Source: Bacillus sonorensis NBRC 101234 = KCTC 13918 (GTDB lineage: Bacteria; Bacillota; Bacilli; Bacillales; Bacillaceae). Taken from it: a DNA stretch of 64,000 nt. The DNA lies in the NCBI RefSeq assembly GCF_001592005.1, contig NZ_BCVZ01000002.1, forward strand, positions 480,827 to 544,826, in the 5' to 3' direction. The position numbers were made by a program, and so were the translations under genes. Positions 30,259-40,800 of this stretch are shown here, one piece after another. Each line of letters starts with the position of its first letter. Positions within the stretch are counted from its first letter, which is position 1. The notes under the pieces are model-generated. The model saw only the letters and a list, made by a program, of their open reading frames with translations. It did no database searches and was not told where the DNA came from.

Positions 30259-31239
30259 ATGGATAACGTATTTGATTATGAAGATATTCAATTAATTCCT
30301 GCAAAATGCATCGTCAGCAGCCGGTCTGAATGCGATACATCGGTTCAGCTTGGCGGACGGAGATTTAAACTGCCTGTAGTGCCTGCCAACATGCAGACGA
30401 TTATAGATGAAAAACTGGCGATTTGGCTTGCTGAAAACGGTTACTTTTATGTAATGCACCGTTTCGAGCCTGAAAAACGGTTTGAGTTTATACAAGATAT
30501 GAAATCCCGCGGGTTATTTTCTTCCATAAGCGTCGGGGTCAAGGATGAGGAATATGAGTTTATAAAGCGGCTAGCAGAGGAACATGCGGCGCCTGAATAC
30601 ATCACGATTGACATCGCCCACGGACATTCAAACGCTGTTATCACGATGATTCAGCATATCAAAGCACATTTGCCTGAGAGCTTTGTCATCGCCGGAAACG
30701 TAGGAACGCCGGAGGCGGTAAGAGAGCTGGAAAACGCCGGAGCAGATGCTACGAAAGTCGGCATCGGACCGGGGAAAGTATGCATCACCAAAATCAAAAC
30801 GGGATTTGGAACAGGCGGATGGCAATTGGCCGCGCTGCGCTGGTGCGCCAAAGCGGCAAGCAAGCCGATTTTCGCCGACGGCGGCATCCGCACTCATGGA
30901 GACATTGCCAAATCGATCAGATTCGGCGCCACAATGGTGATGATCGGTTCATTATTCGCCGGGCACGAAGAGTCGCCCGGGGCAACAATTGAAAAAGACG
31001 GAAAGCTTTACAAAGAGTACTTTGGTTCAGCCTCAGAGTATCAAAAAGGGGAAAGAAAGAATGTCGAAGGCAAGAAAATGCATGTCGAGCATAAAGGCTC
31101 GATCAAGGATACGCTGACAGAAATGGAGCAGGATCTTCAATCCTCTATTTCTTATGCGGGAGGAAACAAACTCGATGCGATCCGTAATGTCGACTATGTG
31201 ATCGTCAAGAACTCCATTTTCAACGGAGACAAGTATTAA
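30259..31239 (+). CDS. guaC: GMP reductase
   Basis: GuaC reduces GMP to IMP with NADPH and so returns guanine nucleotides to the adenine branch. The 326 residues belong to the IMPDH/GMPR family, without CBS domains. The catalytic Cys is in [13 protein letters not shown] (near residue 175), and the [20 protein letters not shown] phosphate-binding part is present. The ATG at 30259 is 6-8 bases after AGGGGTG; a GTG three codons upstream is less likely. A single gene, convergent with ipi. Confidence 0.96.
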   Translation: MDNVFDYEDIQLIPAKCIVSSRSECDTSVQLGGRRFKLPVVPANMQTIIDEKLAIWLAENGYFYVMHRFEPEKRFEFIQDMKSRGLFSSISVGVKDEEYEFIKRLAEEHAAPEYITIDIAHGHSNAVITMIQHIKAHLPESFVIAGNVGTPEAVRELENAGADATKVGIGPGKVCITKIKTGFGTGGWQLAALRWCAKAASKPIFADGGIRTHGDIAKSIRFGATMVMIGSLFAGHEESPGATIEKDGKLYKEYFGSASEYQKGERKNVEGKKMHVEHKGSIKDTLTEMEQDLQSSISYAGGNKLDAIRNVDYVIVKNSIFNGDKY

Positions 31240-31247
31240 CAAATATT

Positions 31248-31275
31248 CAGAGGCATCCGTCGCCGGATGCCTCTG
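31248..31275. terminator. Bidirectional terminator between guaC and ipi
   Basis: CAGAGGCATCC pairs perfectly with GGATGCCTCTG around a 6-base loop, between convergent genes. Confidence 0.85.
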
Positions 31276-31303
31276 TTGTTTTATACATTCGATGAGGCGC
31301 TTC

Positions 31304-31756
31304 TTATTTCACTTCAAACGTTTTGCCCGCCCTCAGCACACCAAGCTGTTCCGTTCTTCCCAAAAATGTGACATTCACATCATATGCACCCGGCTCAGGC
31401 ACTTCCTTCCAGACATCTGTAAAATCGTATGTCTCTTTTGGCTGTAAGGTCATCTTTTGAAAAGCCTGTGTAAACATTTTTCCTTTTGAATAGCGGTATC
31501 TTTCATTTCCTTCCTTGTCGCTTACGATCAGCTCAAACTTCTGTCCGCTGCTGAATTCAAACTCAACCGCTTCATCCGAATGGTTCACAACTGACATGTT
31601 AAATTCGATTTCATCCTGTTTTTGCACCGGCTCAACCGTCAACACAACACTTCCGTTATTCATTTCCCCTGATACCTCCTTAACAGGTCCGCTCTCCCGG
31701 TTTTGTCCGCATCCTCCAATAAACAGCAAAAGCACGATCACTAAAGCAAGCCTCAT
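31304..31756 (-). CDS. ipi: BsuPI-domain proteinase inhibitor, lipoprotein form
   Basis: The 150-residue protein has the BsuPI fold (intracellular proteinase inhibitor family) in residues about 35-148; conserved features include the [18 protein letters not shown] stretch and a Tyr/Gly-rich end. The N-terminus is a clear lipoprotein signal: hydrophobic [10 protein letters not shown] followed by IGGC, with Cys16. B. subtilis Ipi is a cytoplasmic protein of about 119 residues without a signal, so this homologue should sit outside the membrane. It starts 13 bases after the yitT stop and is probably co-transcribed with it. Confidence 0.88.
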   Translation of the reverse strand: MRLALVIVLLLFIGGCGQNRESGPVKEVSGEMNNGSVVLTVEPVQKQDEIEFNMSVVNHSDEAVEFEFSSGQKFELIVSDKEGNERYRYSKGKMFTQAFQKMTLQPKETYDFTDVWKEVPEPGAYDVNVTFLGRTEQLGVLRAGKTFEVK

Positions 31757-31769
31757 TGATTCACCCTTT

Positions 31770-32612
31770 CTAGTCTTTACGGAAAAACCCTAAAACCGCG
31801 GTTGTTTGCACAACATTTGTGAAAGCCTTTGGATCCACTTCTTTAATAATTTTTTCTAAATCGTATAACTCATACCTTGTGATGACGATAATCATCATCT
31901 CTTTTTGTTCATTCGTAAAAGCGCCTTTGGCCGGAACGGTCGTAATGCCGCGGACCATTTTGCCGTAAATGGCTTCCTTTATCTCCTCCGCTTTCTTTGT
32001 GACAATCATGACGGTGAGTTTGGCGTGGCGGGTGTGAATCGCATCAATCACCCTCGTGGTCACATAAAGTGTAACGAGCGTATATAATGCTTTCTCCCAA
32101 CCATTCAATAATCCTGCTGTCAAAATGATGGCTCCGTTTAAAATAAAGAAATAGGTCCCGACCGGTTTATCCTTCCATTTCGCAAGGATCATCGCGATAA
32201 TGTCAAGACCTCCTGTGGAGGCTCCGTATTTCAGCGTCAGGCCGATCCCGACCGCAGAAATCACCCCGCCGAAAACAGCGTTCAGCAAAATATCGTTTGA
32301 CAGGCTCAGTTCAGGGAGCATTCCGAGAAAAACGGTCGTCAGCGCAACGCTTAACACGCTGTAAACCGTAAATGAACGCCCGACCTTCAGCCACCCCAAA
32401 ATGCCGACTGGGATATTTAAGATAAAGAGCAGCGTTCCCGTTGAAAAGTAAATGGGGCTGTACTGGTCAAGCGCGCTTGATAAAAGCTGCGCAACACCAG
32501 TAAAACCGCTTGCGTAGACATCGGCAGGGATTAAAAATAAATTTAAGCCGATGGCATTTAATAAGGCGCCTATGATGACAATGAACAGTTTTTTTGCTTC
32601 CGCTATTACCAT
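31770..32612 (-). CDS. yitT: YitT, membrane protein (YitT/DUF2179 family)
   Basis: The 280-residue protein has five to six membrane helices in residues about 10-190 (YitT domain, with motifs such as [15 protein letters not shown]) and a cytoplasmic DUF2179 domain in the last 80 residues. The length equals B. subtilis YitT. Transport or sensing roles have been guessed for the family but are unproven. GGAGGAA lies 6-7 bases upstream of the ATG. It is divergent from yitS and followed by ipi. Confidence 0.92.
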   Translation of the reverse strand: MVIAEAKKLFIVIIGALLNAIGLNLFLIPADVYASGFTGVAQLLSSALDQYSPIYFSTGTLLFILNIPVGILGWLKVGRSFTVYSVLSVALTTVFLGMLPELSLSNDILLNAVFGGVISAVGIGLTLKYGASTGGLDIIAMILAKWKDKPVGTYFFILNGAIILTAGLLNGWEKALYTLVTLYVTTRVIDAIHTRHAKLTVMIVTKKAEEIKEAIYGKMVRGITTVPAKGAFTNEQKEMMIIVITRYELYDLEKIIKEVDPKAFTNVVQTTAVLGFFRKD

Positions 32613-32797
32613 ATTGAGTTCCTCCGCTTATTCTATATATTTGGTTTACCCTAAAAACCATATTTTGAAAACGCCATAGCAAAATTATATGATATAGTTG
32701 ATCAAAAGACGAAGCGAATTTTCCGCCGGATTATATGCAAGTGGCGGCGAGCGCCGTTCTTCTGATCTTGAACATTTTGATGAAAGAAGGGGTTTAC

Positions 32798-33658
32798 ATG
32801 ACCGTTCATTTGATAGCCGACAGTGCGGCCGATCTGCCTAGATCTTTTTATGATGAGAATCGCATCTCCTTTATTCCTTTGCGGGTGCTTCTTGACGAAA
32901 AGGAGTATGACGACCTGCTGACGATTCAGCCCGCAGAAGTCTATGAAGCGATGCGCCGAGGGAAAGCGCCCAAAACCTCCCAGCCGTCTTTGCAGCTTTT
33001 GACAGACATGTTCAGCCGGCTTGCAAAAGAAGGAAATCCCGCTTTATATATCGCCTTTTCTTCTCAGCTTTCCGGCACATATCAGACAGCCGTGATGGCG
33101 GCAAACGAGGTTAAGGAGGAGTTTCCTCACTTTGACCTGCGGGTCGTTGATTCAAAATGCGCTTCATTAGGCTACGGCCTTGCCGTCAAGCACGCGCTGG
33201 AACTTGCTGCTAACGGCAATACAATACAAGAAATCGAAATGTCTGTAAAGGAGTTTTGCGACCATCTCGAACATATTTTCACAGTCGACGATTTGACTTA
33301 TTTGGCAAGAGGCGGCAGAATCAGCAAAGCATCCGCTTTTGTCGGAGGACTTTTGAATATCAAACCGCTTTTGCATGTCGAAGATGGAAAGCTTGTCCCC
33401 CTCGAGAAAATCAGGGGCAGAAAAAAGCTCCTGAAACGGATGATTGAACTGATGAAAGAAAGAGGCCGGGATTTAAGCAGCCAGACGATCGGCATCAGCC
33501 ACGGTGATGATGAAGAATCGGCAAGCGAAATCAAGCGCCTCATCGAAGCCGAATTTCATCCGAAAGACATCGTTGTCAACATGATCGGCTCTGTCATCGG
33601 CGCACATGCCGGTCCGGGCACATTGGCAGTCTTTTTCTCCGGAAAAGAAAAAAGATGA
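32798..33658 (+). CDS. yitS: YitS, DegV-family fatty-acid-binding protein
   Basis: The 286-residue DegV-fold protein shows the typical DSAADLP near the N-terminus, KTSQPS with the fatty-acid-binding region, [10 protein letters not shown], and a C-terminal GPGTLAVFF. DegV proteins bind a fatty acid and some act as FakB subunits of fatty acid kinase. Which role applies here is not determined. The ATG at 32798 with AAGGGG before it gives [12 protein letters not shown]; upstream in-frame starts lack a ribosome site. Confidence 0.92.
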   Translation: MTVHLIADSAADLPRSFYDENRISFIPLRVLLDEKEYDDLLTIQPAEVYEAMRRGKAPKTSQPSLQLLTDMFSRLAKEGNPALYIAFSSQLSGTYQTAVMAANEVKEEFPHFDLRVVDSKCASLGYGLAVKHALELAANGNTIQEIEMSVKEFCDHLEHIFTVDDLTYLARGGRISKASAFVGGLLNIKPLLHVEDGKLVPLEKIRGRKKLLKRMIELMKERGRDLSSQTIGISHGDDEESASEIKRLIEAEFHPKDIVVNMIGSVIGAHAGPGTLAVFFSGKEKR

Positions 33659-33708
33659 TCTTTTCGGCTTGAACCGGCCGCAGAAGCCGTTTGATTCTCA
33701 TGCAGGCT

Positions 33709-33746
33709 GATGGCTCCCTGTCTTTGACAAGGAGCCGTCGATTTTT
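33709..33746 (+). terminator. yitS terminator
   Basis: GATGGCTCC pairs with GGAGCCGTC, with an inner TGTC/GACA pairing, and is followed by TTTTT. Confidence 0.8.
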
Positions 33747-33752
33747 AATGCC

Positions 33753-33962
33753 TTACGGAAGAATTTGCCCGTCAGAAACGTCATCATCCATAACATTCGT
33801 ATCTGTTATTCCCGTGTCCGCAAACGTAATTCCTGTATTCGATCCGCCTGACCCTTCAACCGTTTTTGACGTCATGATCGGATTGATCCTGTACGCCCCG
33901 CCAAAATTGACGACCCCGCCGTCTGACACTTGATGAATATAGATCGAGCAGCAATGTTTCAT
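33753..33962 (-). CDS. Orphan GerPA/GerPF-family spore germination-like protein
   Basis: The 69-residue protein has GGVVNFGGAYRINPIMTSKT, then GSGGSNTG, then MDDDV near the C-terminus. This is the pattern of the GerPA/GerPF family (coat proteins needed for germinant access). The start at 33962 has AAAAGGAG 6-7 bases upstream; a start 18 bases earlier lacks one. It lies outside a gerP operon, alone, and convergent with yitS. A sigma-K-like promoter is visible upstream, which suits a late mother-cell gene. Unlike typical members it begins with a Cys-Cys pair (MKHCCSIYIHQ). Confidence 0.8.
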   Translation of the reverse strand: MKHCCSIYIHQVSDGGVVNFGGAYRINPIMTSKTVEGSGGSNTGITFADTGITDTNVMDDDVSDGQILP

Positions 33963-33988
33963 ACCATTTCTCCTTTTCATATAATATG

Positions 33989-34015
33989 TATTTTATGCCG
34001 TTTTTTTTAGAAGGT
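33989..34015 (-). promoter_or_regulatory. Sigma-K-like promoter of the GerPA/GerPF-like gene
   Basis: On the minus strand an ACC (34013-34015) lies 15 bases from CATAAAATA (33989-33997), close to the sigma-K pattern mACm-16-CATAnnnTA. It is about 30 bases before the start codon. The match is by eye only. Confidence 0.4.
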
Positions 34016-34111
34016 ATAAACTTCCCGGCAAAAACGATATAAAAAGCAGAGCACATAGTTTCAGGCCCTGTGAGCAATCTATACGTGAAGCATGTTTGGG
34101 AGGTGCTATAC

Positions 34112-34237
34112 GTGACGAAAGACGATGATAAAAAACCGGTGGACAACAACGCCGTCAACCATCAAAAAAACCTGCTCGCTGAAAAGAACAGGCAGGCTGG
34201 AAAGCATCAGGACTCCAAAAAACCCCATCATTTATAA
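34112..34237 (+). CDS. Small hydrophilic ORF of unknown function (41 aa)
   Basis: The frame starts at GTG and reads VTKDDDKKPVDNNAVNHQKN, ending KKPHHL. It is extremely polar (Lys, Asp, Asn, His, Gln), with no hydrophobic core, like many minor small acid-soluble spore proteins, but I cannot place it in a named family. A strong GGGAGG site lies 8-9 bases upstream. It ends directly before a strong hairpin that also serves yitL. Confidence 0.6.
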   Translation: MTKDDDKKPVDNNAVNHQKNLLAEKNRQAGKHQDSKKPHHL

Positions 34238-34239
34238 AA

Positions 34240-34269
34240 AAACAGGCGGCGTTTCTTTTAAACGCCGCC
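34240..34269. terminator. Terminator between the 41-aa ORF and yitL
   Basis: GGCGGCGTTT pairs perfectly with AAACGCCGCC around a 5-base loop. On the minus strand it ends in CTGTTTTTTT, so it mainly stops yitL transcription. Confidence 0.88.
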
Positions 34270-34276
34270 TCCCTCA

Positions 34277-35125
34277 CTATTTTTTTTCGTATGTCCAGCC
34301 GTCTTCCTGATAGATCTTTCCCTGCTTCATCAGGTGGCCGAGCGCTCTTTTAAACGCCGCCTTGCTCATGTTAAACCGCGCTTTAAGGTCCTCCGGGTCG
34401 CTTTTATCCCAATATGGCATCGCCCCGTTTCTCGATCTCAAATACGTCAGGATCTCCTCGGCGTCAACCGGCATGGCGTCCTGCTTTCTCGGCAGGAGCG
34501 ACAAATTGACAGAGCCGTCCTCCTTTACCTTGATGACTCTGGCCGTCAGCTTTTCTCCAAGGCGCGGCTCCCTTTTTCTTTCAGAGGAGTGGATGAAGCC
34601 CCTGATCCCGCTGTCGGAAATCATAAAAGAGCCTGAAGCGATCAGACGGTAGACCGTTCCGGACAGCTCTTTATTCATCAAGTCGGGTGAAGCATCCGTA
34701 AACAGCTCGGTCATTTTATCTTCAGGAGCCGGCTTGGCAAACATTCTTCCATGGCTCGTGATTTTCAGCATGCAATAAAGCCTGTCCCCTTTTTTCGGCC
34801 AGACAGATTCGTAGGGCGGAAGATGTTCAGTTGCAACCAATGCATCCTTCGTGAGTCCGACATCGACGAAAACGCCCATGTCATCGACCGCATCGACGAC
34901 TTCCACCCAGCCGTAATGATCAGCGCTGATCAGCGGCTTTCTCATCGTAGCCGCCAGGCGTCCTTCATGATCGATAGATATGAAGACATCGACCTCTTCT
35001 TTTTCTTCAATATCCTCGGTTATCTCACTGTTGTGAAGAAGGATGACTGTTTCTCCATCCGTCAAAAAGTATCCGTAGTCTGCTTTATGATCTATTTTCA
35101 ATGTTAATTGCTGCCCTGGTTTCAT
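34277..35125 (-). CDS. yitL: YitL, S1-domain RNA-binding protein (CvfB family)
   Basis: The 282-residue protein has tandem S1-like OB domains in residues about 1-215 (for example GVFVDVGLTKDALV and GSVNLSLLPRK) and a C-terminal winged-helix part of about 60 residues. This is the CvfB architecture known from Staphylococcus. It is predicted to bind RNA in the cytoplasm. GGAAG-type site before the ATG. It is divergent from yitK. Confidence 0.92.
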   Translation of the reverse strand: MKPGQQLTLKIDHKADYGYFLTDGETVILLHNSEITEDIEEKEEVDVFISIDHEGRLAATMRKPLISADHYGWVEVVDAVDDMGVFVDVGLTKDALVATEHLPPYESVWPKKGDRLYCMLKITSHGRMFAKPAPEDKMTELFTDASPDLMNKELSGTVYRLIASGSFMISDSGIRGFIHSSERKREPRLGEKLTARVIKVKEDGSVNLSLLPRKQDAMPVDAEEILTYLRSRNGAMPYWDKSDPEDLKARFNMSKAAFKRALGHLMKQGKIYQEDGWTYEKK

Positions 35126-35213
35126 ACTTCTTCTTCCTTTCTTATCCGCCTGTTTCAGTATTCCTCCAATGTTTAAATTATTGCCAGATCACGGCCAGGC
35201 AAAACCGCTCATA

Positions 35214-35242
35214 TTGGAAGTTTCACCTTATTCTACTATAAT
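35214..35242 (+). promoter_or_regulatory. yitK promoter
   Basis: -35 TTGGAA (35214-35219), 17-base spacer and perfect -10 TATAAT (35237-35242) lie about 35 bases before yitK. Confidence 0.7.
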
Positions 35243-35277
35243 TGATTCATAAGTAAAATGGATGGAGGTTTTTTCAC

Positions 35278-35769
35278 ATGGCTAAAGAAAGCTCATTTGA
35301 CATCGTGTCAAAGGTAGAACTGCCCGAAGTTCAAAACGCAATCCAAACCGCTTTGAAAGAAATCGGCACACGCTATGATTTCAAAGGTTCGAAAAGCAGC
35401 ATCACACTCGAAGGGGACGAGCTTGTGCTCGTATCAGACGACGAATTTAAAATGAACCAGCTGAAGGATGTCCTCGTCAGCAAGCTGATCAAACGGAATG
35501 TCCCGACGAAAAACATCGAGTATTCCAAGCTGGAAAACGCTTCAGGCGGAACGATCAGACAGCGTGGAAAACTGGTTCAGGGCATCGACAAAGAAAACGC
35601 GAAGAAAATCAACACCTTGATCAAAAAATCGGGGCTTAAAGTTAAATCCCAAGTGCAAGATGATCAAATCAGGGTAACCGGAAAAAATAAAGACGATCTC
35701 CAGCAAATCATCTCCATGGTGAGGGACGCCGATCTTCCGATTGATGTTCAATTTATAAATTTTCGATAA
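35278..35769 (+). CDS. yitK: YitK, YajQ family nucleotide-binding protein
   Basis: The 163-residue protein of the YajQ (UPF0234) family contains [16 protein letters not shown] at the N-terminus, [11 protein letters not shown], and VQFINFR at the C-terminus. YajQ proteins bind nucleotides (GTP/ATP, and cyclic di-GMP in Xanthomonas). The role in Bacillus is unknown. GGAGG lies 9-10 bases before the ATG. A single gene ahead of the SAM-riboswitch operon. Confidence 0.94.
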   Translation: MAKESSFDIVSKVELPEVQNAIQTALKEIGTRYDFKGSKSSITLEGDELVLVSDDEFKMNQLKDVLVSKLIKRNVPTKNIEYSKLENASGGTIRQRGKLVQGIDKENAKKINTLIKKSGLKVKSQVQDDQIRVTGKNKDDLQQIISMVRDADLPIDVQFINFR

Positions 35770-35784
35770 ATTCTTAATTTACTG

Positions 35785-35813
35785 TTGATTAATCCCCCGA
35801 TTTTCGGTAAATT
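35785..35813 (+). promoter_or_regulatory. yitJ-metH promoter
   Basis: -35 TTGATT (35785-35790), 17-base spacer and -10 TAAATT (35808-35813) are placed about 40 bases before the S-box aptamer. Confidence 0.55.
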
Positions 35814-35852
35814 GAGTAAAAGCGATCAGATTTCTTTAAAACTGAATACCGT

Positions 35853-36012
35853 TCTTATCAAGAGAGGCAGAGGGACTGGCCCGATGAAGCCTCAGCAACC
35901 GGTGAATGAATGTTCATGACCAAGGTGCTAAATCCAGCAAGCGGACTGCTTGGAAGATAAGAAGAAGGATATGCGTCACTCAAAAGTCTTCTTCTTCAGA
36001 AGACTTTTTTAT
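35853..36012 (+). promoter_or_regulatory. SAM riboswitch (S-box) of yitJ-metH
   Basis: The P1 stem CTTATC/GATAAG (35853-35858 with about 35956-35961) closes an aptamer holding the S-box landmarks: AGAGAGGCAGAGGGACTGGCC, GATGAAGCCTCAGCAACC, and AAGGTGCTAAATCCAGCAAG. An intrinsic terminator follows (AAGTCTTCT with AGAAGACTT, 35984-36006, then a T-run). Bound SAM should stop transcription before yitJ. Confidence 0.96.
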
Positions 36013-36040
36013 TTATCACTGAATGTCAAGGGGGAGAACA

Positions 36041-37879
36041 ATGAGTTTTTTGGAGGATATAAAACGGAAAACGTTAATAGCCGACGGTGCGATGGGGACG
36101 CTGCTTTATTCCTACGGAATCGACCGCTGCTTCGAAGAGCTGAACATCTCAAAGCCGGATGAAGTGAAACGCATTCATGAAGCGTATGTACAGGCAGGTG
36201 CGGACATCATCCAAACCAACACGTACGGCGCAAATTATATCAAGCTGTCCAGATACGGCCTTGAAGACGAAACAAAGCAAATCAATGAAAAAGCCGTCCG
36301 GCTTGCCCGTTCAGCGGCCGGATCAGCCTATGTTCTTGGAACGCTCGGCGGAATCCGGACGTTTAATAAAAACGCGTATTCGCTCGATGACATCAAAAGA
36401 AGCTTCCGCGAACAGCTTTATCTTCTGTTGAATGAACAGCCGGACGGTCTTCTTCTGGAAACCTATTATGATCTGGAAGAAGCGCGGGAAGTATTGAAGA
36501 TTGCCAGAAAAGAAACAGAACTCCCGATCATCGTGAATGTATCCATGCATGAAGAAGGCGTTCTTCAAGACGGAACCCCTCTCAGCGAGGGACTGAAGCT
36601 GCTGGCGGGCCTCGGGGCGGACGTTGTCGGCATCAACTGCCGCCTCGGCCCTTATCACATGATCACAGCGCTCGAAGAGGTTCCTCTGTTGGAGGACGCC
36701 TACCTTTCCGTCTATCCGAACAGCAGCCTTCCGTCCCTTGTCGAAGGACGGCTTGTCTATGAAACGGATGATGAATATTTCAGAAACAGCGCGATCGAAT
36801 TTCGCAATCAGGGCGCGCGTATCATCGGCGGGTGCTGCGGAACGACCCCGAACCACATCAGGGCGATGGCCGAAGCGGTCAAAGACCTTCCGCCGGTCAC
36901 CGAAAAACAGGTCAAAATCCGGAAGAAAGCGGCAGCGGCCGTACAAAACGCGAGGACGGAGCCCGCTTTAAACGAGCTGGCAAAAGAAAAGCGCTCCATT
37001 ATCGTCGAGCTGGATCCGCCTAAACAATTAAACTTTGAAAAATTCATACGGGCCGCAAAGGAGCTGCAGTCAGCCGGCATTGACGCCCTCACATTGGCGG
37101 ACAATTCGCTTGCCACACCGAGAATCAGCAATGTGGCCTGCGGCGCCCTATTAAAGCAGCGGCTTGATATGAGATCGCTCATCCATATTACGTGCAGGGA
37201 CCGTAACCTGATCGGCCTGCAGTCCCACTTGATGGGCCTTGATACACTCGGGCTTTCGGATGTTTTGGCGATTACCGGGGACCCGTCGAAAATCGGCGAT
37301 TTCCCCGGAGCGACATCGGTCTACGACTTGACGTCATTCGACTTGATCAGCCTCATCAAACAATTTAATGAAGGCTTGTCCTATTCGGGAAAGCCGCTCG
37401 GCAAAAAAACGAATTTCTCTGTGGCGGCCGCCTTTAATCCGAACGTCAGACACATCGACAAAGCGGTCAAACGGATCGAGAAAAAAATCGCCTGCGGCGC
37501 AGACTATTTTATTTCCCAGCCCGTCTATTCCGAAGAACAGCTCATCAAAATCCGTGAGGAAACAAAGCACCTCAAAACGCCGATCTACATCGGGATCATG
37601 CCGCTCACAAGCAGCCGGAATGCGGAATTTATCCACAACGAAATTCCCGGGATTAAGCTGTCTGATGCGATTCGCGAAAAAATGGCGCTCGCAGGTGATG
37701 ATAAACAAAAGCAGGCTGAGGAAGGGCTCGCCATCGCCCGTTCGCTGCTAGATGCCGCATGCGATTTGTTCAACGGCATTTATTTGATCACACCGTTTTT
37801 GCGTTCTGATTTGACCGCCGAGCTTACAGCATATATCCATCAGAAAGAAAAGGAGACGACTAATGTCTATCATCAATGA
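36041..37879 (+). CDS. yitJ: YitJ, bifunctional homocysteine S-methyltransferase / methylenetetrahydrofolate reductase
   Basis: The 612-residue fusion has an N-terminal homocysteine S-methyltransferase domain (about 1-290) with zinc ligands in GINCRLGP and [10 protein letters not shown], and a C-terminal MTHFR domain (about 310-612) with VELDPPK near its start and FFNPNV-like FAD and folate motifs such as [10 protein letters not shown]. It is thought to make 5-methyl-THF and take part in methionine synthesis. The ATG at 36041 with AAGGGGGAG is preferred over one 18 bases upstream. It overlaps metH by 17 bases. Confidence 0.95.
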   Translation: MSFLEDIKRKTLIADGAMGTLLYSYGIDRCFEELNISKPDEVKRIHEAYVQAGADIIQTNTYGANYIKLSRYGLEDETKQINEKAVRLARSAAGSAYVLGTLGGIRTFNKNAYSLDDIKRSFREQLYLLLNEQPDGLLLETYYDLEEAREVLKIARKETELPIIVNVSMHEEGVLQDGTPLSEGLKLLAGLGADVVGINCRLGPYHMITALEEVPLLEDAYLSVYPNSSLPSLVEGRLVYETDDEYFRNSAIEFRNQGARIIGGCCGTTPNHIRAMAEAVKDLPPVTEKQVKIRKKAAAAVQNARTEPALNELAKEKRSIIVELDPPKQLNFEKFIRAAKELQSAGIDALTLADNSLATPRISNVACGALLKQRLDMRSLIHITCRDRNLIGLQSHLMGLDTLGLSDVLAITGDPSKIGDFPGATSVYDLTSFDLISLIKQFNEGLSYSGKPLGKKTNFSVAAAFNPNVRHIDKAVKRIEKKIACGADYFISQPVYSEEQLIKIREETKHLKTPIYIGIMPLTSSRNAEFIHNEIPGIKLSDAIREKMALAGDDKQKQAEEGLAIARSLLDAACDLFNGIYLITPFLRSDLTAELTAYIHQKEKETTNVYHQ

Positions 37880-40800
37880 CCAGCTGAAGAAAAAAATTCT
37901 CGTTCTCGATGGTGCGATGGGAACGATGATCCAAAACGCCAACTTATCGCCCGCTGATTTTGGCGGCGAGATCTATGAGGGATGCAATGAATACTTGAGC
38001 ATAACGGCTCCGCACGTCATTCAGGGAATTCATGAGGCCTACCTGGCCGCAAAAGCCGACATCATCGAGACGAATACATTCGGGGCCACAAGGCTCGTAC
38101 TTGACGAGTATAACCTCGGGCATCTCGCCTTTGAATTGAACATGGCATCGGTCAAGCTCGCAAAAGCGGCCGCTGAAAAATTTTCAACACCTGAGTGGCC
38201 AAGATTTGTCGCAGGTGCAATGGGGCCGACGACGAAAACCCTTTCCGTTACCGGGGGAACGACGTTTGATGAGCTGACCGCAAATTATGAAGAGCAAGCG
38301 AGAGCATTGATCATCGGGGGAGCCGACCTTCTCCTCCTTGAAACAAGCCAGGACATGCTGAACGTAAAAGCAGGCTTCATCGGCATCAAGCAAGCGTTTG
38401 AAAAGACGGGCAAACCCCTCCCCCTTATGATATCAGGAACAATAGAGCCGATGGGCACAACGCTCGCCGGACAGGATATCGAATCATTTTACATCTCCCT
38501 TGAGCATATGCGGCCGATCAGCGTCGGTCTAAATTGCGCGACAGGGCCCGAATTTATGACAGACCATATCCGCAGCTTGTCCGCTCTTGCCCGGACGGCG
38601 GTCAGCTGTTATCCGAACGCAGGGCTTCCAGATGAAGAAGGGCAATATCATGAATCACCGCAGTCGCTGGCGAAAAAAATCAGGGCCTTTGCAGAGGAAG
38701 GCTGGCTGAACGTTGTCGGCGGCTGCTGCGGAACGACGCCGGCCCATATTGAAGCTCTGGCTGATGAAGTGGCTTCGCTCCCTCCGCGTCCCGTTCCGGA
38801 CGGACCAAAACCGCATACCGTCTCAGGAATTGACGGCTTGATTTATGAAGAAGCGATGCGCCCCCTTTTCGTCGGAGAACGGACGAATGTCATCGGTTCG
38901 CGAAAATTCAAGCGTCTCATCGCCGATCAGAAATTTGAAGAAGCCGCAGAAATCGCCAGAGCCCAAGTGAAAAGCGGCGCTCATGTCATCGACATCTGCC
39001 TCGCTGATCCCGACCGCGATGAAGCGGAAGATATGGAAGGGTTTTTAAAAGAAGCGATGAAAAAAGTGAAGGCCCCTTTTGTCATCGATTCGACGGACAA
39101 AACAGTAATCGAAAAGGCGCTTAAATATTCGCAAGGTAAAGCGATCATCAACTCGATCAACCTGGAAGACGGCGAAGAACGTTTTGCCGACATCCTCCCG
39201 CTCGTCAAGCGGTTCGGCGGTGCGCTGGTCGTCGGGACGATCGATGAAAAAGGGATGGCCGTTACGGCGGAAAAGAAACTCGCCGTCGCCGTACGTTCAT
39301 ATGAGCTGCTTACTAAAAAATACGGTATTCCGGCGTCAGATATTATTTTCGATCCGCTCGTCTTCCCGGTCGGTACGGGTGATGAACAATATATCGGTTC
39401 AGCCAAGGAAACGATTGAAGGAATCCGCCTCATTAAAGAAAAGCTGCCGCAATGTTTAACGGTTCTTGGAGTAAGCAATGTGTCATTCGGCCTCCCTCCC
39501 GTCGGCAGGGAAATGTTAAATGCTGTTTTTTTATATCATGCCACACAAGCCGGGCTCGATTATGCCATCGTCAATACGGAAAAGCTTGAACGGTTCGCTT
39601 CCATTCCGAAGGAGGAAGTCGAAATGGCCGAAAAGCTGCTGTTTCATACAGATGACAAAACACTCGCGGCATTCACGGCATTTTATAGGGGAAAGAAAAA
39701 AGCGGACAAGCAGCCGAAGACATCGCTTTCTCTTGATGAACGTCTCGCCGGTTATGTAATCGAAGGCACGAAGGAAGGGCTGATCCCCGATCTTGAGGAA
39801 GCTTTAAAAAAATACGACACGCCTCTGGATGTGATCAACGGTCCGCTGATGGAGGGCATGGCTGAGGTCGGACGGCTGTTCAACAACAATGAACTGATCG
39901 TCGCCGAAGTGCTGCAGTCGGCTGAAGTCATGAAAGCCGCCGTCTCCTTTCTCGAACAATATATGGAGAAAAAGGATGACAGCGGCAAAGGCAAAATTAT
40001 TTTAGCGACGGTTAAAGGTGATGTCCATGATATCGGCAAAAACCTGGTCGACATTATTTTAAGCAACAACGGCTATAAAGTCGTCGATCTCGGGATCAAA
40101 GTGACGCCGCAGGAGCTTATCGAAGCGATCCGCAAAGAGAATCCGGATATTATCGGTTTGTCGGGTCTGCTCGTCAAATCTGCACAGCAGATGGTCGTCA
40201 CCGCACAGGATCTTGATAAAGCCGATATTTCCGTACCGATTATGGTCGGCGGCGCCGCTCTTTCAAGAAAATTTACAAACATGAAAATATCGCCGGAATA
40301 TAAAGGGCCGGTTTTATACGCAAAGGACGCCATGGAGGGCTTGTCGCTCGCCAATCAGCTGAGAGCCGATCCGTCGCAGTTTCTCGAGAAAAAAGAACAG
40401 GCTGCACCCGCCGCCGTCGCAGAAAAAAAACCGTCGTCAGCCGTTATTGAAATGCTTGAAAAACGGGCCCGCATCCCGAAGGCGCCGGTCTATCAGCCGG
40501 AAGACTTGAAACGGCACTATTTGAAAAACATAGATCTTTCGTATATCGTGCCGTATGTAAATGAGCAAATGCTGCTCGGCCATCATCTCGGTTTAAAAGG
40601 TAAAGTGAAAAAGCTGTTGGCTGAAAAGCATCCGAAAGCGCTCGAATTGAAAGAATTAATCGATCAATTGCTCAATGAAGGAAAGGAGCACGGCTGGTTC
40701 GATCCTGCGGTCGTCTATCAATTTTTCCCGGCGTATAGCGAAGGCGACGCGCTGCATATCCTTGATCCAGATCATCATGGCACAATACTCGAAACGTTTG

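Noticed and set aside
36323..36946. 207-codon antisense frame in yitJ
   Set aside because: It is a long shadow produced by codon bias of yitJ, without ribosome site or recognisable protein.
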